Source of the DNA: Microcoleus sp. bin48.metabat.b7b8b9.023
Lineage (GTDB): Bacteria > Cyanobacteriota > Cyanobacteriia > Cyanobacteriales > Microcoleaceae
Reading direction: 5' to 3'
Length of the DNA stretch: 38,172 bases
NCBI RefSeq assembly: GCF_013299185.1
Contig: NZ_JAAFKG010000070.1
Span: forward strand, 1-38,172
The translations under genes were made by a program, and so were the position numbers. The stretch's first letter is position 1; each line of letters starts with the position of its first letter. A model generated the notes under the pieces. It worked only from the letters and a program-made list of their open reading frames with translations, was not told the origin of the DNA and ran no database searches. This document shows, one piece after another, positions 25,034-34,372 of the stretch.

Positions 25034-25058
25034 TCTTTGGCATACCAGAGGACGGATC

Positions 25059-25262
25059 GTGATTGCGACAATTGATAACTTCACCAAACAAATTCTTGAC
25101 AATTTGAAACCTGCTACGACAATCTTCTTAGCAATGGCGAGGATGGAAGAAACACAAAAACCAACCTTGTCAGCTATTTCTAGCAGATTAGATGCAGAAG
25201 TAGCTGCGAGAAGTACAGAGAACTCAGACAATATTCAACCAAAATTATCGGGGATTAATTGA
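25059..25262 (+). CDS. small ORF tightly linked to oleate hydratase
   Basis: A 67-codon frame from GTG 25059 to TGA 25260-25262, encoding ATIDNFTKQILDNLKPATTI and a Ser/Glu-rich tail. AGAGGA lies about 6 nt before the GTG. Its stop is 1 nt before the oleate hydratase ATG, an arrangement that suggests translational coupling. I recognise no family; it could also be chance. An ATG-start alternative would remove most of it. Confidence 0.45.
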   Translation: MIATIDNFTKQILDNLKPATTIFLAMARMEETQKPTLSAISSRLDAEVAARSTENSDNIQPKLSGIN

Positions 25263-25263
25263 C

Positions 25264-26859
25264 ATGAATAACGAATCTAATGCTTATCTGTTGGGTGGTG
25301 GTATCGGCTCTTTGGCAGCCGCAGCCTTTATGATTCGCGACGGCGGATTCCCTGGCAAAAATATTTTTATCCTAGAAGCAAAGCCCATGTTAGGCGGGAG
25401 TTTGGATGGAGCCGGGAACCCTGTAAACGGTTATTCGCTGCGGGGAGGACGAATGGTAACAACCGACAATTACGAGTGCACTTGGGATCTTTATAAGTCA
25501 ATACCTTCCCTGAGTTCACCCGGCAAAACGGTATTTGATGAAACTATGGAGTTCAATGAGCAGCACAAGTCAAATTCTATGGCGCGTCTAGTTGACAGCC
25601 GTCGTGGGAAAGTCCCCGTGAGTTCGATGGGCTTTTCTATGCAAAATCGTGAGGAATTGCTGAAACTCACCTTGGCTGATGAAAATGATTTGGGCACTAG
25701 CTGTATCACAGATTGGCTTTCTCCTGAATTTTTCGACACTGAATTCTGGTATATGTGGGCGACTACATTTGCATTCCAGCCGTGGCATAGTGCCGTTGAA
25801 TTCAAGCGTTATTTGCATCGCTTTATGCTCGAATTCTCTCGTATTGAAACCCTCGGTGGGGTGAAGCGAACTATCTACAATCAGTACGATTCATTGGTTC
25901 GTCCATTGCAGAATTGGCTCGCAGCTCAAGATGTTAATTTTATCCTAGATTGCAAGGTGACGGATCTTGTTGGTGGAGTCTCTCAGAATGAGAATCGCAA
26001 CATCGAAGAGAGCAAGTTTGTGGTGACAGGCATTCATTATCAACAAAATGGTGAAAGCAAAACGATCGCAGTTAAAGACACGGATCTGGTTTTTCTGCAA
26101 AACGGATCTATGACAGATGCCTCAAGTTTGGGATCGATGACGAGTGCACCCAAAAAGCTGACTAAACAGGACTGCGACAGTTGGAATTTGTGGGAAAAAC
26201 TGGCGGCACAAAGCCCAGATTTTGGGAATCCTGCTGCTTTCAACAGCAGCATTGCAGAGTCTCTCTGGGAGTCTTTTACAGTCACATTGAAAAACCCCGC
26301 ATTTTTCGATAAAATCGCCAAATTTAGTGGCAATCAACCGGGCACTGGAGGGCTGATTACGTTTAAAGACTCAAACTGGCTGATGTCGATCGTCCTTGCG
26401 TATCAACCCCACTTCATAAATCAGCCTGCTGACGTACAGGTTTTCTGGGGATATGCTCTTTTTCCCGATCGCGTGGGCGATTTCGTTCCCAAGCCGATGA
26501 GCGATTGCAATGGTGCAGAAATTCTGCGAGAGCTCTGTGGCCATCTGCGATTCGATTTGGATACCGTGGAATCGGCAAACTGCATTCCTTGCCGGATGCC
26601 GTACATCACAAGTATGTTTATGCCTCGTTTACGCACGGATCGACCGTTACCGATTCCTCGTAGCTCGAAGAATCTAGCTTTCATCAGCCAGTTTGTCGAA
26701 ATTCCTGATGATGTTGTTTTCACGGTTGAGTATTCGGTGCGAGTTGCTCAAATGGCGGTATATCAATTCCTAGGTATCGATCGGCAAATTCCACCAATTT
26801 CGCCTCATGACAAGTCACTGCGAGTACAGTTTGAGGCTTTAGTTAAAGCGTTTAAATGA
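25264..26859 (+). CDS. ohyA: oleate hydratase
   Basis: FAD-dependent hydratase that adds water across the cis-9 double bond of oleic or related unsaturated fatty acids to give 10-hydroxy acids, a detoxification reaction for free fatty acids. It is 531 residues, close to the family norm. The N-terminal FAD site is GGGIGSLAAAAF (11-22) with the acidic end of ILEAK. The RGGRM motif (60-64) and YECTWDL (Glu71) mark the active-site region that holds the catalytic acidic residue in this family. FDTEFWYMWATTFAFQPWHS and QFVEIPDDVVFTVEYSVR are further family blocks. Start at ATG 25264, 1 nt after the small ORF. Oleate hydratases are best known from Gram-positives and some proteobacteria, so this may be an acquired gene. 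Confidence 0.93.
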   Translation: MNNESNAYLLGGGIGSLAAAAFMIRDGGFPGKNIFILEAKPMLGGSLDGAGNPVNGYSLRGGRMVTTDNYECTWDLYKSIPSLSSPGKTVFDETMEFNEQHKSNSMARLVDSRRGKVPVSSMGFSMQNREELLKLTLADENDLGTSCITDWLSPEFFDTEFWYMWATTFAFQPWHSAVEFKRYLHRFMLEFSRIETLGGVKRTIYNQYDSLVRPLQNWLAAQDVNFILDCKVTDLVGGVSQNENRNIEESKFVVTGIHYQQNGESKTIAVKDTDLVFLQNGSMTDASSLGSMTSAPKKLTKQDCDSWNLWEKLAAQSPDFGNPAAFNSSIAESLWESFTVTLKNPAFFDKIAKFSGNQPGTGGLITFKDSNWLMSIVLAYQPHFINQPADVQVFWGYALFPDRVGDFVPKPMSDCNGAEILRELCGHLRFDLDTVESANCIPCRMPYITSMFMPRLRTDRPLPIPRSSKNLAFISQFVEIPDDVVFTVEYSVRVAQMAVYQFLGIDRQIPPISPHDKSLRVQFEALVKAFK

Positions 26860-26875
26860 GTTTTGTCTAAGTAGA

Positions 26876-26978
26876 TATAGCGATCGTAAATCATTTGTGA
26901 ATTTCTTGCTCCCTCCCCTGATTCATGGGGAGGGCTGGGGTGGGGTTAAAAATTTACGATTCATTTAGGATCGCTATA
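26876..26978. repeat. 103-bp inverted-repeat element
   Basis: The ends TATAGCGATCGTAAATCA and TGATTTAGGATCGCTATA-like (26961-26978, actual TCATTTAGGATCGCTATA) are near-exact complements. The centre has GGGGAGGGCTGGGGTGGGG. It lies between oleate hydratase and the P-type ATPase, in a gap without a gene. Confidence 0.6.
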
Positions 26979-27075
26979 GGGAGATGGGCTTTAGAAATTT
27001 TCATAGTTTGGTGGCTGCTGCTGCTTTTGTGCGAACAAGGTTGCTTGCGAAAAATTAAAAATTAGGTAGAAAATC

Positions 27076-29592
27076 ATGAATACAGAGTCCGCATTTTGGA
27101 GCTTGTCCACAGAGCAGGTGCTCCAGCAGACGCACTCTACAGCCGCAGGATTAACCCGTGCTGATGCATCACAACGCCTGAGCCAGTACGGTGCAAACAG
27201 CCTCAAACAAACACACAAATCAAGTGCATTCGTGCTGTTGCTCAATCAGTTCAAGAGTCCGATTATCGTGATTCTGATTTTGGCAGCGGTGCTATCGATT
27301 TTTCTGAAAGATGCCCTAGATGCCATCATGATTTTGGCGATCGTTATCATCAGTGGATTGTTAGGATTTTGGCAAGAGCGAGGAGCGTCCAACGCTGTCG
27401 AAAAACTATTAGCTTTAGTGCAAGTTAAAGCCACTGTGTTGAGGGATGGTCAATCTCAAGAAATCCCCAATGAGGAAGTAGTTCCGGGGGACATTGTGGT
27501 GCTTTGTGCGGGTAAAAATATTCCCGGCGACTGTCTAGTTTTAGAGTCAAAAGATTTATCGGTGAATGAAGCAGCACTGACAGGAGAAACCTATCCGGTT
27601 GACAAATTAAATGGTGTATTGCCCGCTGAAACTGGACTAAATCAACGCACCAATTCCCTTTATATGGGAACCAATGTGATTAGTGGAACGGGGAAAGCAG
27701 TAGTTGTTCATACTGGCAAAGACACTGAATTTGGCAAGGTATCGGAACGTCTAAAACTAAGACCTCCCGAAACGGATTTTGAACATGGATTGAGCAAATT
27801 TGGCTACTTTCTGATGGAAGTAACGCTCGTTTTAGTCGCTCTAATTTTTGCCGCCAACGTCTACCTGCATCGCCCTGTGCTGGAATCTTTTATGTTTTCT
27901 CTGGCGCTGGCGGTGGGTTTGACTCCCCAATTGTTGCCAGCTATAGTCAGCGTTAACCTGGCGCGCGGTGCCCAGACAATGGCGAAAAAGCGGGTGATTG
28001 TGAAGCGCTTACCTGCGATCGAGAATTTTGGCAGTATGAACGTGTTTTGCACGGATAAGACGGGCACGCTGACGGAAGGAGAGGTGAAAATTAACTCTGC
28101 GGTTGATGTGGAGGGGAAAGATAGCGATCGCGTTTTACTTTATGCTTATTTGAATGCCGCCTCTGAGTCTGGTTACGTGAATCCGATCGACAAAGCAATT
28201 CGCGAATACAAAACATTCGACATTTCGGGTTATCAAAAACTAGATGAAGTCCCCTATGATTTCAACCGCAAACGTCTCAGCATTCTGTTCAAAAAAGAAA
28301 GCACGCATTTAATTATTACGAAAGGCGCGCTGAAAAATATTTTGGATGTTTGCTCAACCGTTGAAACTGCGGAAGGAAAAACGATCGACATTACAAACGA
28401 GCGACAAAAACTCCACCAACAAGCGGAAGATTTGGGTAGTAAAGGATTTAGAGCCTTGGGTGTGGCTTATCGGGATTGCGAGCGCGATTCCTTCAGCAAA
28501 GATGATGAAACAAACATGACTTTTCTCGGCTACATTGCGCTTTTCGATCCGCCCAAACCGGGCATCGCTGACACCCTCAAAGAGTTGGAAATGTTGGGAA
28601 TTACTCCGAAGATGATTACTGGAGATAGCAAGGCAGTTGCTATGAGTATTGTTGAGCAGGTAGGACTATCTGAACCAAAGGCTTTAACAGGTTCTGAACT
28701 AGAAAAGCTCAGTGATGAAGCTTTGATGCACCGAGTACAAAATACAAATGTTTTTGCCGAGGTAGAACCAAACCAAAAAGAGCGGATTATCATCGCCCTC
28801 AAAAAAGCGGGGAATGTGGTTGGATATCTAGGAGATGGCATTAACGATGCTTCTGCGCTTCATGCTGCTGATGTTGGTATTTCGGTAGAAAGTGCTGTGG
28901 ATGTGGCGAAGGAAGCTGCTGATATTGTGTTGATGGAAAAGGATTTGAATGTCCTGATCGAAGGTGTTAAGGAAGGACGAATTACCTTTGCTAACACTTT
29001 AAAATATGTGTTTATGGCAACTAGCGCTAATTTTGGTAATATGTTTAGCATGGCGGGAATTTCCCTGTTTCTGCCGTTTTTGCCTCTGTTACCCAGTCAG
29101 ATTTTGCTGACGAACTTATTAACTGATTTCCCGGAATTGACGATCGCAACAGATCGCGTAGACAAGGAGTTAGTCAGCAAACCGCGCCGGATGGATATCA
29201 AGTTTATCCGCAACTTCATGATCGTGTTTGGCTTGCTGAGTTCCATCTTTGATTACCTGACGTTTGGGGCGCTGCTGTTGCTGCTACACGCGCAACCACA
29301 ACAGTTTAGAACCGGCTGGTTTTTGGAGTCTGTCATCTCGGCTTCGATGGTTGTGCTGGTCGTTCGTACTCGCAAATCTATTTTCGACAGTAAACCGGGG
29401 AAATACTTGTTGATGGCGACGCTGGCTACCTTAGGAGTGACGATCGTTATTCCTTGGACACCTTTGGGAAGGCTCCTACGGTTTCAACCGTTGCCGTTGA
29501 GTTTCGTGTTGGTGCTGGGCGCGATCGTCCTGTTGTACGTTACGGCGGCTGAGAATGTGAAACGAGTGTTTTATCAACGAGTGAAATTTTAG
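27076..29592 (+). CDS. mgtA: magnesium-translocating P-type ATPase (MgtA-like)
   Basis: P3B-type cation pump of 838 residues that imports Mg2+ using ATP. The phosphorylation motif is CTDKTGTLTE with Asp327. TGE is at 169-171, the transmembrane ion-site motif GLTPQLLP at 281-288 and GDGINDA at 586-592. NPIDKAI and KGALKNIL belong to the nucleotide domain. The MgtA-like reading rests on GLTPQLLP and the overall order; a related cation could be the substrate. The start follows AGGTAG. The gene appears monocistronic, with no Mg-responsive leader that I can recognise. Confidence 0.88.
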   Translation: MNTESAFWSLSTEQVLQQTHSTAAGLTRADASQRLSQYGANSLKQTHKSSAFVLLLNQFKSPIIVILILAAVLSIFLKDALDAIMILAIVIISGLLGFWQERGASNAVEKLLALVQVKATVLRDGQSQEIPNEEVVPGDIVVLCAGKNIPGDCLVLESKDLSVNEAALTGETYPVDKLNGVLPAETGLNQRTNSLYMGTNVISGTGKAVVVHTGKDTEFGKVSERLKLRPPETDFEHGLSKFGYFLMEVTLVLVALIFAANVYLHRPVLESFMFSLALAVGLTPQLLPAIVSVNLARGAQTMAKKRVIVKRLPAIENFGSMNVFCTDKTGTLTEGEVKINSAVDVEGKDSDRVLLYAYLNAASESGYVNPIDKAIREYKTFDISGYQKLDEVPYDFNRKRLSILFKKESTHLIITKGALKNILDVCSTVETAEGKTIDITNERQKLHQQAEDLGSKGFRALGVAYRDCERDSFSKDDETNMTFLGYIALFDPPKPGIADTLKELEMLGITPKMITGDSKAVAMSIVEQVGLSEPKALTGSELEKLSDEALMHRVQNTNVFAEVEPNQKERIIIALKKAGNVVGYLGDGINDASALHAADVGISVESAVDVAKEAADIVLMEKDLNVLIEGVKEGRITFANTLKYVFMATSANFGNMFSMAGISLFLPFLPLLPSQILLTNLLTDFPELTIATDRVDKELVSKPRRMDIKFIRNFMIVFGLLSSIFDYLTFGALLLLLHAQPQQFRTGWFLESVISASMVVLVVRTRKSIFDSKPGKYLLMATLATLGVTIVIPWTPLGRLLRFQPLPLSFVLVLGAIVLLYVTAAENVKRVFYQRVKF

Positions 29593-29902
29593 TCGTTAAG
29601 GCGCAAAACTTAGGCATGAAAAATCAATAACTTAATGAATCGTTAGATATAATTAAAAACAGAGATAGCTTACTTATTTGACCAAAACAGAGTTCAAATT
29701 GCAACTTTTTCTAGCGAAATGTGGTATGTGTTTTTAGACAAAAATTAGGTTTAAATTAGGAAGTGCGATCGCCGATAAGTCAGTAATGACCCAAGAATGG
29801 CAAAATACTTTGATTCAATCGTGTAGGGGCGATCGTACTTTCAACAGTTCTGAATACAGAAACCCAGTTGCTTAAAATAATACAATACGCTTGGGTTAAG
29901 AC

Positions 29903-30254
29903 AGAGTCCCCTAAGCCCCCTTCAAAAAAGGCGGGGACAAGAATCCGATCAAAGTCCCCCTTCTTAAACCGGATTTAGCAGCGTGGTTTTATAGTAATCA
30001 TAGAAATAGGTACGTAGTTGGGCTTCAGCCCTCTTTAGACATATAGATAAAGAGGCTGAAGCCCAACTACGTACCTTTATTAATATGAGAGTTGCGTCTG
30101 GGACGCTAACCGACTTTTGAGCGATGCTTTCGGTAGTTTCAGATTTCTTTTCCCAGAATAAAACTACCCTGCTTCAGAAGGGGAATGCGCGGGGAATCTG
30201 GACTCGGATAAAAGCGAGATGATTCAATCGTTTCAGACTTAAGTTGAGACCAAT
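29903..30254. repeat. decayed MITE relic with a nested hairpin
   Basis: The GTCCCC...GGGGAC core (about 29909-29975) and the right end (GACTTAAGTTGAGACCAAT, to 30254) match the family at 2830-3024. The two parts are split by about 215 bp that include a hairpin (30008-30076, arms with GTACGTAGTTGGGCTTCAGC). The 667-bp gap between mgtA and the minus-strand locus holds these repeats and HIP1 sites but no credible gene. Confidence 0.5.
30008..30076. repeat. long hairpin repeat of the GGGCTTCAGCC family
   Basis: The left arm beginning AGGTACGTAGTTGGGCTTCA pairs with the right arm ending CCAACTACGTACCT over about 28 bp with one bulged C. The loop holds AGACATATAGAT. Confidence 0.7.
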
Positions 30255-30259
30255 ACTTA

Positions 30260-30937
30260 CTACCTAGCCCAGTCAGTACCGCGCCATATCGTGAAAAACA
30301 AGACGCTAGAAATCAACGCGCCCAGCAGCCACTTAACAGCATTTTTAAATAACCCCATGCGCTGATTTGACTGCACCGTGGCCCTTTGCGCCTGCAAACG
30401 TTCCTTAGCCGGAGTAATTCTCGAAAGAATTTGGCTTTTCAATTCCTGCGGGTTTTGCGTATTCGCTTGCACTCCCAAACGGCTAAGTTCCCCAGCCAAA
30501 GTCTTTAAATCTTCAGGAGTACCCTTATTCAGCCGTTCTTCTACTTGCTGCAATTGAGCTAATTGTTGGTCGGCTTGAGTAGTAATTTGCTTGTCGTTTT
30601 GGTTGTTGACATAGATAGTGCCAAAAATTCCCAAGGGCATCATCAACAGAAAAATCACCGCCAGCAGCAGACAAACCCAAGACAAAACTTTCAAAAGAAT
30701 GTTTTCCAAACTTCTGCGGTCATATCCTTCGCCAAAAAATATCAGCGCCATTGCCAATAGAGGAACTGGCACCCGTTCCACTACAGCGCCAATTGTCTGC
30801 AATTCCCAGACACGATTGCCAAAATTTGCTGGTATCAAAACTGCGATCGTATCTAATAAAGATAGAATTAATAGACCGTAGCCAATCCAACGCAGCCTGT
30901 AGATAGAAAAACCTTGCTCGCTTTGTACGTCATTCAT
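30260..30937 (-). CDS. HpsJ-like protein, cyanoexosortase-associated
   Basis: A 225-residue membrane protein with about four helices: three in the N-terminal half (about 14-110) and one near the C-terminus. The middle is a Gln/Glu-rich coiled coil (ADQQLAQLQQVEERLNKGTP). This matches the HpsJ-like family found beside cyanoexosortase A. HpsJ is linked to hormogonium polysaccharide and motility in Nostoc-type cyanobacteria. It is the last gene of the minus-strand trio with the exosortase and its associated protein. Confidence 0.8.
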   Translation of the reverse strand: MNDVQSEQGFSIYRLRWIGYGLLILSLLDTIAVLIPANFGNRVWELQTIGAVVERVPVPLLAMALIFFGEGYDRRSLENILLKVLSWVCLLLAVIFLLMMPLGIFGTIYVNNQNDKQITTQADQQLAQLQQVEERLNKGTPEDLKTLAGELSRLGVQANTQNPQELKSQILSRITPAKERLQAQRATVQSNQRMGLFKNAVKWLLGALISSVLFFTIWRGTDWAR

Positions 30938-31070
30938 AAGACAATCACAGTTGTTGTTAACAAAAAAATCTCTCTCAATCCGCTAAAAACGGATACAAGC
31001 TACAGATTGAAGCAGTCGAGTCTCCAAATTTTAGACCCAAGTTAGAACTCTCAGATTCATCTGCCATTGT

Positions 31071-31098
31071 AAATCTCAAATCTCAAATCTCAAATCTG
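31071..31098. repeat. AAATCTC heptamer array
   Basis: Four contiguous 7-bp units (the fourth AAATCTG) lie in the gap between the HpsJ-like gene and the exosortase-associated gene. Confidence 0.85.
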
Positions 31099-31110
31099 AA
31101 ATTGACTGAC

Positions 31111-31779
31111 TTAAGGTTCCGGAAATCGCGGCTGCCACCACCCATACCAAGAAACCCAAGCATTTTCTAGCAGTTTTTGGGCATTTTCTGGAGTTGTTTT
31201 ATCCAAAGGCACAGACATCTGAGTCCACAAACATCGCCTGTCTTGAATATTTCCCCTACCCAACAGCCAAAACAAAACCCGGTTTGGCTGCCAATCGCGA
31301 GTGTTGCGATTGTATCTAAACTGTTCGGCAGTGACTGTAGCACTGCCGCGAGGATTGATACACGAACTCAAATACAATCGATTTTGCTGTTGCAAAATTC
31401 CGTGAAACCCCGCGCCTTGAGTGTTTGCTAATGTTAGTTTACCAGGAGACGACTTCAGAATAGTATGTCCCTTCATCATACTTTCCACATCCCCGATGGT
31501 ACCTACCACATAGCGCATCTCTATTTCTATAGCAATGTTACTTTTTTGATATTCATACTTTCTGGCAACCTTGACTTCTGAGGTATCGCTAATTTTCAGC
31601 GGCGCGCTGTTTTGTAGTTTCCACTCTGCTAGAGGCACCGTAGAGGGAAATTCAAACTTGGTTGCATAATTATTGCCTTTCGAGGGATAGAATGTCAATT
31701 TGCCTGCGACTAATAAAACTCCTGTAAGAGTAACAGCCAAAAGAGAAATTCTAACTGGTTTCCAATAGGTAATAGCCAT
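31111..31779 (-). CDS. cyanoexosortase A system-associated protein
   Basis: A 222-residue protein with a single N-terminal membrane helix (about 10-28) and a periplasmic domain of the family that accompanies cyanoexosortase A (conserved WKLQNSAPL, IEIEMRYVVGTIGDVESMM, AGFHGILQQQNRLYLSSCIN). It begins 2 bp after the stop of the exosortase gene, so both are almost certainly co-transcribed. Its role in sorting is unknown. Confidence 0.88.
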   Translation of the reverse strand: MAITYWKPVRISLLAVTLTGVLLVAGKLTFYPSKGNNYATKFEFPSTVPLAEWKLQNSAPLKISDTSEVKVARKYEYQKSNIAIEIEMRYVVGTIGDVESMMKGHTILKSSPGKLTLANTQGAGFHGILQQQNRLYLSSCINPRGSATVTAEQFRYNRNTRDWQPNRVLFWLLGRGNIQDRRCLWTQMSVPLDKTTPENAQKLLENAWVSWYGWWQPRFPEP

Positions 31780-31781
31780 TA

Positions 31782-32630
31782 TTAATTTTCTTGCTCCTGA
31801 TTTTGTGGTTCGTTTTTTAAGATGGCAAACCAGCAGAATAACCCGAAAATCAATACAGCAATCATCGAAAAGACTACCGAACCATTTCCTTCGTGCCAGT
31901 ATTTAAATGCTTCGGGTTGAGATAATGATACTAGCACTGCCATGAGAGCAACTCGGGCTGCATTAACTACAAATGCAATCACGACTGCAAGGATTGGTAC
32001 TACAATTTTTTGCGCCACAGTTGTAGGAAACATCAGTAAGAAAACCAGGGCTAGTCCTAGCAATTGTAGAATTGCATTCACCCCCGAACAGCCGTGATAT
32101 ACTTCGACGCTGCCCTTTTCTAGGATGAGAAAAACTCCTTTACGTTGAACTTCAAATCCTATATAGTGCAGGAGAAAATTTGAAAATTTTGCTGTGTATA
32201 GGGCTACATTAGCAAATACTCCGATCAATCCGGGAGGAATAGCTGTATAGGCAAGAATTAGCAGTTCCTGCCAATATTGTTTCAGTCCTTTGGTGCCGGA
32301 AGCTAGCAACGCCAGACTGATTCCTATCAAGAAAGGGGAAGCCCTGATAAAAAAGTCGTATCCAAATATCGAAGAACTTTTGAGCAAGATAAAAGCAATT
32401 AAGGAGGCTCCAAAGAAGCTGGCGAAAATTCCGCTTTCAAAGGTTAAGGATTCGTGCCTTTCCCAAATGAGAAATGCTACAACTCCCCAAAACAGTAACA
32501 TTGTGCCAAATAGGTCTGTGTCGTTGGTTCTGGAAGTCAGAGTCAGTTGCACGCCAATCAAACCGGAGGCGATGCCTAACAGCCAGTATTTCGGTTCTTG
32601 GATGTGTTTGAGCCAGTTGATTTCGGTCAT
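31782..32630 (-). CDS. crtA: cyanoexosortase A
   Basis: Integral-membrane cysteine transpeptidase of 282 residues, thought to process PEP-CTERM-type surface proteins. About eight hydrophobic helices. The exosortase triad is visible: Cys181 in VYHGCSGVNAI, Arg226 in VVNAARVALMAV and His246 in YWHEGNGSVVF. The symbol crtA is that used for cyanoexosortases, not the carotenoid gene. It heads a minus-strand operon with the associated protein and the HpsJ-like gene. No PEP-CTERM substrate is recognisable in this window. A perfect palindrome lies about 120 bp before its start. Confidence 0.9.
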   Translation of the reverse strand: MTEINWLKHIQEPKYWLLGIASGLIGVQLTLTSRTNDTDLFGTMLLFWGVVAFLIWERHESLTFESGIFASFFGASLIAFILLKSSSIFGYDFFIRASPFLIGISLALLASGTKGLKQYWQELLILAYTAIPPGLIGVFANVALYTAKFSNFLLHYIGFEVQRKGVFLILEKGSVEVYHGCSGVNAILQLLGLALVFLLMFPTTVAQKIVVPILAVVIAFVVNAARVALMAVLVSLSQPEAFKYWHEGNGSVVFSMIAVLIFGLFCWFAILKNEPQNQEQEN

Positions 32631-32747
32631 TGCTGCTTTCTGTTTTTACTAAAAACTTTTAAAATGCTTAACTTCGATCGCTCTTTTGAAATTATCAGCT
32701 ACAAACAGTTGCTTTTATGGGATATGAATGAAGTTTAACTAAATCTT

Positions 32748-32777
32748 CACATACATTGACAATTGTCAATGTATGTG
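32748..32777. promoter_or_regulatory. perfect 30-bp palindrome upstream of cyanoexosortase A
   Basis: CACATACATTGACAA is followed directly by its exact reverse complement. It has no loop or T-tract, so a terminator is unlikely. It lies 118 bp before the crtA start and about 130 bp after the rfbB stop. Its TTGACAATTGTCAA centre contains a -35-like TTGACA on both strands. It is a strong candidate for a dimeric regulator site. Confidence 0.5.
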
Positions 32778-32846
32778 ATAAATGTAAAAGTCATTGTTGG
32801 TCGTTATTTGTTGGTTGTTAAGTATTAGGTGTTAATTACTGGTTTT

Positions 32847-32909
32847 AATAACTAATAACTAATAACCAATAACTAATAACCAATAACCAATAACCAATAA
32901 CCAATAACT
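32847..32909. repeat. AATAACC heptamer array ending in the rfbB stop codon
   Basis: Nine contiguous 7-bp units (AATAACC and AATAACT). The last unit overlaps the rfbB TAG (minus strand, 32908-32910). Confidence 0.9.
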
Positions 32910-34014
32910 AATTAGCGTATATCTTGCTGTAGTAAGTTTGATATTCCTCGGAAAGCAGGGGTTCCCACCACTCGCGATGGGCTAAATACCATTCCACGGT
33001 CTGCCGCAAACCTTCTTCAACTGTGACTGAGGGAGTCCAACCTAACTCTGTTTTAATTTTGTTGGCATCAATAGCATAACGCCGATCGTGCCCGGCTCTA
33101 TCTTTGACAAATGAGATCAGTTGTTCGCAAGGACGTGCGGGCAAATCAGCAGCTAATTCGTCCATTAGTTGGCAGAGCATTTTGACTAAATCGAGATTTT
33201 TCACCTCGTTGTTGCCGCCGACATTGTAGGTTTCCCCGGGCTGGCCGCGGTTGATAACGGCATCTAAGGCGCGGCAGTGGTCGAGCACGAACAGCCAATC
33301 TCGGACGTTTTGACCGTCGCCGTATACTGGTAGCGGTTTGCCCAATAGCATATTGATGCACATTAATGGAATCAGCTTTTCGGGGAAGTGATAGGGGCCG
33401 TAATTATTGGAACAGTTGGTGATGATTGTTGGGAGCCCGTAGGTGTGGAAATAGGCGCGGGCGAGGTGGTCGCTGCCAGCTTTGGAGGCTGAGTAGGGAC
33501 TGTTGGGGGAGTAGGCGGTTGTTTCGGTAAATGCTGGGTCGTCGGGGCCGAGACTGCCGTAAACTTCGTCGGTAGAAACGTGGAGGAAGCGCATTTGTGA
33601 TTTGACAGACGAATCATCAATTACTTCCCAATGCTTGCGGAAGGCTTCTAAGAGTGTGAAGGTTCCGACTACGTTGGTTTGAACGAAGGCGCCAGGCCCG
33701 ATAATCGATCGATCGACGTGAGATTCTGCGGCAAAGTGGGCGACTGTGTTGATGTTTTCTTCTTTCAGCAAGGTATCGACTAGGGTACGATCGCAAATAT
33801 CGCCTTGCACAAACCGAAAATTTTCTCCTCCTTCCAAACTTGCCAGGGTTTGTCTGTTGCCGGCGTAGGTTAAAGCGTCGAGCACGACTACTCGATCGCC
33901 CGGATAGCTGCTGCACCAGTGATGCACAAAATTCGAGCCGATAAATCCAGCCCCGCCCGTCACCAACAATCGATGAGGATGTCGCTCAATGCCTTGATTC
34001 CCGCTGTTTGTCAT
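32908..34014 (-). CDS. rfbB: dTDP-glucose 4,6-dehydratase
   Basis: NAD-dependent extended SDR of 368 residues that converts dTDP-glucose to dTDP-4-keto-6-deoxyglucose, the first committed step to rhamnose and other deoxysugars. The NAD motif GGAGFIGSN is at 20-28. STDEVYGSLG and the YSASK active-site motif are intact. EVKNLDLVKML and the C-terminal DRAGHDRRYAIDANKIKTEL are diagnostic. The start codon at 34014 has no strong Shine-Dalgarno. It lies about 280 bp upstream of crtA on the same strand, so the locus may link glycan supply to surface-protein sorting, though the repeats between them weaken the case for one operon. Confidence 0.95.
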   Translation of the reverse strand: MTNSGNQGIERHPHRLLVTGGAGFIGSNFVHHWCSSYPGDRVVVLDALTYAGNRQTLASLEGGENFRFVQGDICDRTLVDTLLKEENINTVAHFAAESHVDRSIIGPGAFVQTNVVGTFTLLEAFRKHWEVIDDSSVKSQMRFLHVSTDEVYGSLGPDDPAFTETTAYSPNSPYSASKAGSDHLARAYFHTYGLPTIITNCSNNYGPYHFPEKLIPLMCINMLLGKPLPVYGDGQNVRDWLFVLDHCRALDAVINRGQPGETYNVGGNNEVKNLDLVKMLCQLMDELAADLPARPCEQLISFVKDRAGHDRRYAIDANKIKTELGWTPSVTVEEGLRQTVEWYLAHREWWEPLLSEEYQTYYSKIYAN

Positions 34015-34372
34015 AAAAATAAAAGTTTTTCCAATAAATAAGCCTTTTCAAAAGTAGCCTTAAAAGTAGTTTTTCATCAAGTGTGGGTCGCCCTGTGATT
34101 AAAATTTCTATTGTCTGACTTCAGATTTTCTAATTTGGGCGCGATCGCAATATTGACTCGGTTGACTTTAATTTATAACGGCTTGTTTGTCAAAACGCTT
34201 GCTTAACAATGGTTTCAGCTTTTTTACCTGGCAACTTTAAATTTCAAGGGGGATTGAGAGATGTTGGCAGTTGCGATCGATCTGTGATGTGGGCGGCGAT
34301 CGCTTGTTGATAGATTTGTAAAGAGCTGTTACCATTAATTTTTTAATTATCCTTTACAAAATCCAGAGCACC
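34015..34372. other. divergent promoter region without genes
   Basis: The 358-bp gap separates rfbB (minus) from the exported protein (plus). It has two HIP1-type sites and AT-rich runs. TTGACT (34153-34158) and TATAAC (34174-34179) are present but spaced only 15 bp apart, a weak promoter candidate for the rightward gene. I see nothing else. Confidence 0.3.

Noticed and set aside
24762..25058. A long frame overlapping the end of the sugar porter
   Set aside because: Its upstream part is the out-of-frame shadow of the porter gene; only the final 67 codons from GTG 25059 are plausible.
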